Position numbers and translations under genes: made by a program. Shown here one piece after another: positions 49,001-59,034 of a stretch of 64,000 bases of DNA. Under the pieces are notes generated by a model that worked only from the letters and a program-made list of their open reading frames with translations, was not told the DNA's origin and did no database searches. The stretch lies in NCBI RefSeq assembly GCF_024713975.1, contig NC_091093.1:23750501-23814500 (forward strand), written 5' to 3'. Source of the DNA: Paralichthys olivaceus (taxonomy: Eukaryota; Chordata; Actinopteri; Pleuronectiformes; Paralichthyidae). Numbering within the stretch: the stretch's first letter is position 1; each line of letters begins with the position of its first letter.

Positions 49001-50210
49001 ACTCAGCGGGGGGCGAACCACCCTCTCTGATATCACTGATTCCTCCACTGTCATTCCTGCAGAGACTAATCACAAGGTACAAGTGCACTGATTTATTCCA
49101 CCACACAAGAAACAAACATCGGTCTGATTTCCTGAGGAGTAACTCGATGACGGAGCATTTATCGATTTATTTTTGCTCTATTTTCTTTGTACACTGAGGT
49201 CACCTGGTTCCAGGCATGTGACCCCCCCACATCTCAGATTCATATTCCAACTGGATCAGGATCAGGACATCTCAAACTTCATTTCTGCATCTTATCTCAC
49301 CAGCAATATGTTTGCATAGACACAAAATCTAGAATTGGAATAGTGATCCAAATTTTGAGGTACTATATCTAGACCTAATAAATCAAAACCTTTTTTATAC
49401 ATATAAAAGACCGACTTGAAAAAATGAAGTGTTAGTAAAAGATGAGCAACACATACAACATTCAGAAAAACTAAATAAAAATAATTTGAGACAAAGTCCA
49501 AATGATATGAAATGTTTATCTTATAACAATGACTCGTAATGTCCACACTGTCACTGTCCACTACATTTAGATATGAGGTAATAACTGATGATGGGGACTT
49601 GACAGGGACTGACACAAACGTGTTTGACATTTTGTTGCAGGTAAAGATAAAGATTATAATTCACTATAGATTAAGTTGACAATACATTTCTTAAATAATA
49701 CTAAGACTAAATAGTTTCAGCAGGTAAGCGTCACAAATATATTTGAATAGAGAATATATAGAAAATGTTAATCAGTTTCCTACAGCTCAGGTTCTTTCTT
49801 TTTTTGCCCCAAAAATGACTTACTTACTTACAATGATCAATTAATTATCCAAATAGATGCCACGTCATTCTGTCAATGAATCAATGAATTAACTAAATAT
49901 TTCAGCTTTAAATGCAACTATTATTTGTCCAATTTGTGACTTAGTGTTTAAAGTCAACAGTATAAAATTGTGCCTAACAATTAGGATTCAGTGAGTCTGT
50001 ACCAGCTGTTGCCTTCCTCTTCTTCTTGCCACCGCAGGATCTGTTTCTGGAAGTTGGTGGGTGTGGCTGAGGCCTCGGAGGGTCCGAGCAGGAGGGGGGG
50101 GGCGGTGAGTCATGTCCAGGATCAGGGTCTGAGTCAGGACTCAGTAGCAAACTCGCTAAGGTCAAGGCATGAGGGCCGCCCCCAATTATTAACACATCCA
50201 CTGTCACCAT
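46081..50210 (-). CDS. FAD/NAD(P)-binding oxidoreductase (N-monooxygenase-like fold)
   Basis: Predicted two-dinucleotide-binding flavoprotein of unknown substrate. Exons: 50003-50210, 48884-49056, 48579-48794, 47889-48261, 47490-47623, 47144-47383, 46758-46919, 46342-46431, 46081-46251; total 588 aa in phase. The start ATG at 50208-50210 lies directly after an acceptor (TTTCAG). FAD motif: VDVLIIGGGPHALTLA at residues 4-19. A proline-rich insertion with a basic KKKRK patch follows. VVMATGPT is near 267-274. The NAD(P) motif VMVVGGGLTSAHV is near 336-348, with HVTWVMRK following as the next strand. A late DMIWLATGCKLD is near 474-485, comparable to the ATG(Y) motif of lysine/ornithine N-hydroxylases. 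These motifs argue for a functional enzyme. I recall no mammalian orthologue and cannot give a name; OSGIN proteins are a distant alternative. Confidence 0.85.
46530..46720 (+). mobile_element. Dispersed fish repeat, family B copy 4
   Basis: Contains gtttgcttgttggttggttt, gtaagattacacaaaatcta, ggacagaaacttgctggaag and gatttcccaagaaataattc, in an intron of the flavoenzyme gene. Confidence 0.5.
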
Positions 50211-50213
50211 CTG

Positions 50214-50217
<4 letters not shown>

Positions 50218-50290
<73 letters not shown>
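50218..50290. repeat. (CA)n microsatellite next to a splice acceptor
   Basis: About 36 CA units ending eight bases from the flavoenzyme start codon. On the - strand it forms the sequence just before TTTCAG-ATG. Confidence 0.95.
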
Positions 50291-50292
<2 letters not shown>

Positions 50293-50299
50293 GTTTAAC

Positions 50300-51961
50300 T
50301 ACAGTGACAAACAAGCAGGAGAAGGTTATGCTTCTTTCAAAGTCTGTTTGGAGTCAGACTTAGTTCCTTAAACTGACAAACTGTCAGTGATGGGATTAAA
50401 ACACAGATCGGTCCATCACTTTGGGGTTTTACTCATAACTTTCAGTGAGTTTCCAACATGAGTCAAGACCATAGACTGTATATAAAGAGGTCAAGACCCA
50501 TGAACCTCCACCCTCTTCTCCACTTCTTCTCTTGCTCTGCATCTCAACTACCTGCTGCACAACAGCGCCCACAAGCTGCTACAACTGTCAACAGCACATT
50601 AACACAAGATGAACTCGAAACAAAACATTAAGATATTGTACAACCGTGCTCACCCCTCACCGTGTCACTCTTGAAACTCATGCACGTGAATCGAGCACCC
50701 TGATCAATGAATAATTTCCTATAGAGTCTAAAGAGTCAACTGAGCTCTGTGTGGGTTGTTCTTGTAACTTTCCAAAAACTCAAAACTACAGATTTCAATT
50801 TCGAACAAGATTGAAACTTGTGTTTTTACAGCGTTGAATCAGTGCGAGAACTGACGTTAGTATTGAATCAGATAAAATACAATGTAGAGGTCAACTTTAC
50901 TCAAGAATTTCAGCTGCTGATGAAAACGTTTGTCAGCAGTCAGACACAGAATTCATGCAGAACCTCACACAGGGCGTTTCAGTACCTGGTCGAGTTGGAT
51001 CGTCGGCTCCTGAGACGTTGGAACCGTGGTCGGTGTCTCCACTCTGACAGACAGAAGGGTGCAGAGGTAGACCTGAGCCTTTAGGAATGGTGGCATGTGC
51101 CTCTCATGTAACCCAATCCACCTCAGCGTCCACAGATTTAGCCAGGGTTCCCTGACTCAACAGGGGAATCTGGAAATAGCTTCAGTGTGTGTTTGTGTGT
51201 GTGAGTGTAAATTTAGCTACACAACTCATGTCAAGATCAAAACAGTAAAGTTGTTACACTGGCACTAGAACTCGTTTCAGTCATGTTTACGCACAAACAT
51301 ATTTATTGTGTGTCCTTTTAGTTTGATCAAATATTCAATGAAATGTGTTTTTCCAGATACAGACACTAGAGGGCCGGGCAGGGGAAGCCCACAGAAAGTC
51401 TGGAGGCTCTGACATCTGAGTTCACACAAACAGAACCTGTTCTGTGCATCTTTGCTGTTTCCCCTTGTAAACTTTACTTTACTTACAAGAGAACCACACA
51501 CCTTTAATTTGTCCTAACAAAGAACTTCTAACCACAATGTCCACTTACTCGTTTTTTAGTTTTTTATATATTTGTCAGGCCTTCAAGCTCAAAATCTATT
51601 TTGTCCATGTACAGGAATACCTCACCCTCGGCATAACAGTGGAGCTCAGCAGTTTAGAGGACACAAAAAAAAAACACAAAGTGAGACCACAAAATGCACT
51701 AAACTGATCATGGCAGTTTGTGAGGAACTGTTAATCATCCCTTCAATTTGTCATTGGATAAATATTAGTAAAAAGAGGTAAACAGTAAAAATGGATATTG
51801 CTCACTCTGTCAAAGAGGAAGTCATTCTCTTCAAGTAGTTCCATGATGATGCAATTCAAAACTGACAGTGGTTGTTATTTCCCTTTTCTGTCTGTTCATA
51901 GATGGATGGATGGATGGATGGATGGATGGATGGATGGATGGATGGATGGATAGATAGATAA

Positions 51962-51992
<31 letters not shown>

Positions 51993-52466
51993 AAGATAGT
52001 TAGATAGATGATAGAGCGATAGATAGATACATAAATAGATAGATAGATAGATGGATAGATGGATGGATGGAGTGAAGTGAAGGGGGCAAAGACAAAGGTT
52101 CTTGATTGTCCAAAATATTCCAGGCAAAAACTGCCGTCTTATAACATTTTTATATAGAAATCAAAGTAACACGGTAAACAATTAAATAAATAAATAAAAC
52201 GTCAGTTCATTAGTCAGGCTGTAAAATAACTTTATTAATCCCACTTCTCTTGTTCCTCTAACAAGGTGTGTGACTTTTTTATCTACAATTTCCTCGGCTT
52301 CATTCACTTCCTCTTCTGACTCCAGTTCCCTCTGCGGCCCCTTATCCAATACTTCCCCTTCATACAATGCAGAAGCACAGAAACAAGGACGGCTTTAAAA
52401 GTCTGCCACCATGACTGCTGCTGGCTTCAACCTTTGGCATCACAAGCACTGAACACATCCGACACC
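50300..52466. other. Divergent spacer between the flavoenzyme and IL-1-like genes
   Basis: Should contain both promoters, since the genes are transcribed away from each other. It includes a family C end fragment (50468-50492) and a GATG/GATA array (51900-52072). A - strand ORF at 52182-52367 is glutamate-rich but overlaps a dispersed repeat tail (ggattaataaag) and was not accepted. Confidence 0.5.
51900..52072. repeat. (GATG)n-(GATA)n-(GA)n compound microsatellite
   Basis: About 12 GATG units, then GATA and GA tracts, then GATA/GATG again. Confidence 0.93.
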
Positions 52467-55421
52467 ATGGATCAGACTGTGGGTGACAGAATCCAACTAC
52501 CTCTAACAACAAACGATGTTATTTGTGATGTTAAAGATTTGACTGTGGGAAGTTTGTCTTCTTTCTTCTCATCCTCAGGACTCTTCTGTGAATGGAGGTG
52601 TGCTCATCGTCCACCAGGTCCATGAAGGAAAGCACCAGTATGAAGTGGAAAACGTGTACAAGAAACAGATTGGGAAGAAAATGTTTGTCAGGTACAACTC
52701 TTTCAATAAAAATACATCCACTCAAATCTAAATGTTCTCACTGACTGACACAGAATTTTTTTTATAGTGAAGAAAATATATCCAGTGTCTCATCGAGCTT
52801 TATTTCTTGTATAAGATAAGATAAGACAATCCTCTATTAGTCCCTCAATGGGGAAATTTGCAATATTACAGCAGCAAGAGTCAAAAATAGATAATAATAA
52901 GTTACATTACTTACTTGCAATACTTAGGTATATATATTCATATTTTATCATCATACAAAAAATGTTTTAAGAATTCAATAATCATTGTATTTATAACGTG
53001 GATCACAGAATGCTCATCTGTGGGGGGTCAAAATAAATGTAGAAAATATTGAAAGATCATAACATCAAATATGGTCCAAAAAACAAAAACTAGGCCGAAG
53101 ACAACATCAAACTAAAACATAAGGCACTCAGCAGAACATATAATACCATTTTCTAATGACTCATCCTTAATAATTAATACAATTAAATTTCTAATATCGT
53201 TAATTAGGCCTGAAACAGTCGGCTGGAAACGCATTTCAACTGTTCTTGTATGTGTCATTTATCACAAACACCTGCAGGAGAGGAGACCGGCTGATGCAGA
53301 TAAACGGCGTGGACCTGCAGGATCTCCCACCGGAGCAGTTGGCAGAGATGTTAGCTGAGGGGAATCCGATGCTGGTGAGTCCGACGGCTTCTCACCGTCT
53401 TCCACACAGATAATCTTCAGTGTGTCTGTTTGAGACTCTCTGTTCCGTTTGAGTCAGGGGTGGCTGAAAACCAAAGCATCTGCATGACGCAGTGTCGCAT
53501 GAAAGCAATTCTATCAAAGAGTGAAACTCTCCATGTTCACTTGAATTCTATGAGCAAACTTTCTATCGACCTATTCCTCAACTGTACCAATATTTCAAAT
53601 CATCCATGGTGGTAGGAGATATATTTTAAAACATAAAGCTCAGGATGGTGAATATCTCCACGTTTGAAGGTCTTCTGCTTCCTTGACTGCTCCTTTTTGT
53701 TTTATTGTTTAATTTTCTATTGTATTAATTGGCTTCACACAATAATTCATTAATAATTGAGACTACAATTTAAAATACTTTACACCAGTGATCCTCTGTT
53801 TTCGGTCTCTTTAGTTGGTGCACAAGCAGAGCAATAAGAAGGAGCACGAGGAGCTGCCCTCCAGCGATGACAACACTTTATATGCTGTCTCTAAGGAATC
53901 TAAAATGCTCAGTTTCTGCATGGAGATGAGGAGGGAGGAGGAGAATGAAGTGGTAGAAGAAAGTGAGGAAGTGTGTCCAGGGAAGGATGCTGGTCAAGGT
54001 GAAGATATGGAGAACGGGGAGGAGAAGGACATGCTCATCGTTACCATGACGAAAACAAGCATCTCCATAGTGACAGGGCGGGGCTGTGGCAGCGAGAGTT
54101 CCTGTGAGGGATGTAATGGGAAAGGATGTAACTTTAACGATGTGGTCATAGTGTCTGAGTCCAGCACAGTGAGTCTTGGTGAGTAAGTTATAGTCTCTCC
54201 CCTCCTGTCTCTCCTCTCCTCTCCTCTCCTCTCCTCTCCTCTCCTCTCCTCTCCTCTCCTCTCCTCTCCTCTCCTCTCCTCTCCCCTCCCCTCCCCTCCC
54301 CTCCTCTCCTCTCCTCTCCTCTCTCTCCTCTCCTCAAATACAACCAATCATCAAGACAGAGACTTCATGTAAATGTACTAAAACGACAATGTAAAATTAC
54401 TTTATTACAAGTAAAAGTTGGAGGATGTTCAATTCTAAAAACCCCGTGTCACTTTCAGTTCCAAGAGGAGGCAACAATTTCTGTCAGGTTCAGACAATGA
54501 ACGCTTCAATCAAACATGTGGCCACCCACAATTACATCAGAACCCTGTGTTCACAGAAATCCCTCTACGCTTCATCTAGTCCAGGTTTGTCTTCCATAGA
54601 AGCAACATGCTCCAAAATAATCTCCTGGATGATTTGAGTTTTATTAATTTAATCACAAAAATAATGACAATTTGCTCCGTTGGGGGAACTGTGTGTGTGT
54701 GTGTGTTCAGAGAATATGACCATCTACTACTACAAGTCAACCGGGTCTTTCAGAGGAATGCCAGTAGTTCTAAACATCACCGGCTCCAACTGCTTCCTCA
54801 GGTGCACCAAGGAGGGAGAGAGGGTGTTTCTGGAAGTGGAGGTAACAGCAAGCAATGATAATAAAGTTCTTTGTATGGACACAATTAAATATATATATTG
54901 TAAATATACACAGACAGACAATTTACCCAGACTTGATCCTAAAGATATTAAATATCATAAAATATTCTTGAAAATTTCATGGAATATTTCAGTCTGGACC
55001 GTACTCTGTGTTAAGAGAATGACAGCTGAGATTGAATATTTTGGTTTCATGTCTGAGTAGTTAGAATAACCGACATTTAACATTTTCAGGATAGAGTAAA
55101 GTGATGTTCAAAGGACATTTTTTGTTTGTTTTAAATGTATTTTTAGTTGATTAAGTTTATTTGGACAATTCTGATACATCCACACTTTTGTCGTTGTAGA
55201 TGTGCGAAAAACCGACACTGAGACGGATTTCCATGAACGATGAGAGCAAACTGTCCTTCCTCTTCTACATGAGTTCTGACCGGACAGCTTACACCAAGTT
55301 TGAGTCTGCGCTGCACCTAGGATGGTTCATTCAAATTGTCAACCCAGACTCAGCAGTGAGAATGGAAACCATGGATGGATGCGAGCAGGACCACACATTC
55401 GTCTTCATCATTCAGCAATGA
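52467..55421 (+). CDS. PDZ-like domain fused to interleukin-1-family cytokine
   Basis: Exons: 52467-52517 (start in caccATGG; donor gttatt weak and uncertain), 52579-52691, 53278-53374, 53815-54178, 54459-54584, 54711-54841, 55200-55421; about 367 aa. Residues about 18-90 read as a PDZ-like fold: GGVLIVHQV, then RRGDRLMQINGVDLQDLP, EQLAEMLAEGNPMLLVHK. An acidic linker (REEENEVVEESEEV) and a Cys cluster CEGCNGKGC follow. The C-terminal part is an IL-1 beta-trefoil: VVLNITGSNCFLRC and the family signature FESALHLGWFIQI, ending HTFVFIIQQ. There is no signal peptide, as usual for IL-1 precursors. It probably corresponds to the teleost-specific novel IL-1 family member (nIL-1Fm/il1fma), an assignment from memory. 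The IL-1 call is strong, the PDZ call good, the first exon weak. Exon 6's acceptor follows a (TG)n tract. Confidence 0.85.
54205..54336. repeat. (TCTCC)n pentanucleotide array
   Basis: About 25 units, with one patch of CTCCC variants, in the intron just after exon 4 of the IL-1-like gene (27 bases past the donor). Confidence 0.95.
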
Positions 55422-55557
55422 TGGGGACGTCTCTGTCTTCTCAGTCAAAACATTGACATTATTCTTTTTACTTGTGTTTTATTGTTTCTTTGTGGATGTA
55501 AAAGTTCTGCAAAGTCAAAACGCCCCAAAGTCTGCATAAACAGGAGCTCACACAGAT

Positions 55558-55705
55558 AACCCTGCTGAAGCTGAAGCTGGAAGCTCCTGAAGCTCCTGAA
55601 GCAACTGAAGCTCCTGAAGCTCCTGAAGCTCCTGAAGCTCCTGAAGCAACTGAAGCTCCTGAAGCAACTGAAGCTCCTGAAGCTCCTGAAGCTCCTGAAG
55701 CGTCT
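55558..55705. repeat. 9-bp GAAGCTCCT minisatellite
   Basis: About 15 units of gaagctcct with gaagcaact variants, about 140 bases beyond the IL-1-like stop codon, possibly in its 3' UTR. In one frame it reads PEA/TEA repeats, but there is no start or splice context. Confidence 0.9.
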
Positions 55706-55789
55706 CGTCACTGGTCCACATCATCATGTCATATGACATCATGATATCCAACATTTGCATAATCCCTGTTTAGAGGCTAGTCTGACACG

Positions 55790-55995
55790 CCCCTCACAAA
55801 GCCAGGCAAAGCTAGGGCAGAGGCCGACATTTCCTGTACGCTCAGAAAGTGGTTGACCAATCACAACAGAGTGGGCTAAATCAGGAAGGGGGGGGGGGCC
55901 TTAAAGAGACAGCAGCTAAAACCAAGTGTTTCAGACAGAGGCTGAAAGGAGGAGCTGCAGCAATGGACAGTTTGAGGAAAGTGAACATTAGAGCG
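55790..55995. repeat. Dispersed repeat, family D copy 2
   Basis: gaccaatcacaacagagtgg, then a G-run (about 55889-55900), ggccttaaagagacagcagc and taaaaccaagtgtttcagac, matching 37230-37400. Confidence 0.5.
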
Positions 55996-55999
55996 AGAA

Positions 56000-57205
56000 C
56001 TAACTCATATTAAATATATATATCAGCATAATATGCCTCCTTTAAACATACAAAATCATCTCGTGAAAAACATTTGAGGAGCTCTGGTTTGATCCACTGG
56101 TCCAATAACAGAAGCAAATGTCACTGTGTGAAATTCTGTAATTGCAGAAGTGAGCAGCTATGAATCATACAATGAAGTGAAGTTGAAAAGAAACAGTGTA
56201 ATTGTGTGTGTGGTCCAGACTTCAACAAGACTTTTGGTTGTAGGGTAGTGTGTTGTTTTAAGTTAACTTTTTGTGTATCTAAAAAAGATTTATATATATA
56301 CATATATATATATATTCAAACAGGCAATGTGATAATTGTTTTATTAATTTTGTATTTTCTTATTATATGAACAACTATATACATGAATTGAAATAGAAGC
56401 ACAAACATAAATAAATTGTTGTACTACATGCACGACCAGGTGAACATCATACATTTAATTTGCAATTTGAAAAGCAGTTCGAACACTTAATGGTATTTCA
56501 AAAATCTTTCTTGTTGAACTGCCATTAATTTGACTTACACTGAAAAAATCTGAATTTCCACATCAGAGAGGAAAGAATTAAGGTAGAATATTATAATTAT
56601 ACAAATATAAGGTTCTACAAATCATAAAACTGAAACTACTTTATTTTATTTTATTTCCCTTTATCTTAATTGTATGTACCTTATATTGATGACGTTTTGA
56701 CTCATTTTGAGCTTAATAAGATAAACAACTTAAATTACATTTTTTGTATAAATCTTTTCTTCTTGCAAACATTCCTGAAATATAACTTAAAATGACCTAA
56801 AGTTTTATTTCAGTTATTTTTTACTTTTATTTGTATATTAATTAATTTCGGGTTATTTAATGAACATTAGCAGGAATTTGAAATACAGGAGTAATCTAAC
56901 CTAAATATACACAAAGAAAATTCTAAAATAGTGCACTACTTGAACTATAGTAAATATGCTAACTTTACTACAATAAGTTGTACTTTTTTTTAACAGGGGT
57001 ATTAACTGTACAATAACAGTGAGGGTCAAAATTCCAGACAAATAAAACCTTTACACATATTCACATTTTGTTATGTTGTTAAGGGGGAAGTTGATAAAAG
57101 AGGGAAAGGCTTTATAAAATCTTTCTATTTCTTATTCTTGGACGGTGACTCTGTGTCCTCTGTAGGTGAGCGCTGAGGAAACCGCTCCCTCTGTCCTGTG
57201 TTGAA
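56000..57205. other. AT-rich spacer between the convergent IL-1-like and ace2 genes
   Basis: Very AT-rich and without recognised exons; it should include the ace2 3' UTR at its right end. Confidence 0.5.
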
Positions 57206-58992
57206 TCAGAATCCAGTTTGGTCATCATCATTGGGCTCATAGGCTTTGTTGACTTGCCCCACGCTGTCTGTGTCGTAGGGATTGTCCACGGCTGACTTTG
57301 TAGATTTCCTGCAAACACACAGAGACAAATCACGTCTCAAGGTCGTGCAGGTAAATGTTCCAACATAAACGAGTTTTAAGACTAATCATACCTTCTACGT
57401 TGTCTGACACCGGAGATGATGAGATATGTGCCCAAGAGCACCACGGCTCCCATGACCACTCCAAACACCACCAGCCACACCTCCACTGGCTGCTCCACAG
57501 GAGGGGCCAGTGTTGCTAGGATACCCTCGAACTCCAGCGTCCTGTCGTCCAATTGGAAGGCGTCGTTGATTCGGCCTCTGGATAACCTGGGATCAATATC
57601 ACCACAGGTTTATTATTTCACGTCACTATTAAATGTCCAAATTCTTCTGCTACAAATTTGATAAAAGCCGGACTTTTATCAGAGACTTCCTTTAATAGAG
57701 CATTTTTCATTTTTGTTAATTTCTCAGATAATAATTCATGGATTGTGATGGAAATTGCAATTTGGTGCTCGCCTCCCCCCCCCCCCCCCCCGAAAATTTG
57801 GATCGAGTGAATTTAAATGTGGTTTTTCCTTATTTCCGTATTTCCTGGTGCCTCACCGGATGGCAGCCTCCAAATCACTCTTTGGGATGTACTCAGAGGT
57901 ATTCACCGGGTTGGTGACCACAATGAAGAAGGAGATCCTCTGAGTCACTTTGTGGGTGAGGACGTTCTCTGACCTGCAGGTGTAAACAGAGAAAAGCCCT
58001 CAAACAGATTGAATGAAAGAAAAACAAGTTTTAGTCCCAGGCTGATGTCGTTAATACTGACGTGAAGTCAAGTGTCTGGTTCTTTTGTTGGTAGTACTGC
58101 CTCAAAGCGTACGCAATGTTGGCCTTGAACAGGTACAGCTCGTTGTTGTTCCAGGAATACTGAAACACAGTATGGTACATGAACATCTGCCATGATACCA
58201 AACACTCTGCAGATCCATTTCAATTACTTTCATTTCATGTGTAATAATCATGTAACCCTACAGTAATAACACGTCAAACAACATTGATAATGATTAATTA
58301 TACTCACAGCGTCCTCTCCCATGGCAGCCTTCAAACTTACTCGTACTTTGATGGCATATTTCATAACTGTAAATAAATCAAGTCATTTAGTCACATGATA
58401 TAAATATTCAACATGAAAATCTCAGTGAGTTAAGTCTTCCTTTAACTTCAGAGCCAGTTTCTACCATCTAACCATCAACTCTAACACGTCCAACAGTATA
58501 GAAATGAAATGTTTTGTATTAAACAAATATGATGTTACTTCATGGATGGAAAACTAATACTATATTGTGGTATTAATCGTTTGCCCTCACATGGATCTAT
58601 TGCTGGCTCCCAGCCGACCGTCCTGTTGTGTTTCTGGTTATCTGCCTTCAGCCAATCGTGAAGTTTTGTAAAATAATCCAGCAGGGGCTTGGCGTCCATC
58701 TTGACATCGCCAGATATCGTGTGCAAGGCTCTGGTCCAGGACTGGGACCTCCCCAGCTCCAACATGTTCCTGGTGGAAAAACATTGATGATGATGATGAT
58801 GATAAATTACTGAAGCATATATATAAAAGGAAGGAAGTTGTTCTGACCTCAGTTTGGTTCCTGCTGCGGTAGAACTGGTAATGTCACATGAAGACAAGGG
58901 ACCCGTGTGACCAGCGGCATCGCACAGCGCTTTTTGGAACTGAAACTGGTAGATGGTTCTCGTGAAGTACCTGTTTTCCCAACCAGTGGCAT

Positions 58993-59034
<42 letters not shown>

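Noticed and set aside
52182-52367. - strand Glu-rich ORF upstream of the IL-1-like gene
   Set aside because: Overlaps a dispersed repeat tail and lacks flanking coding exons.
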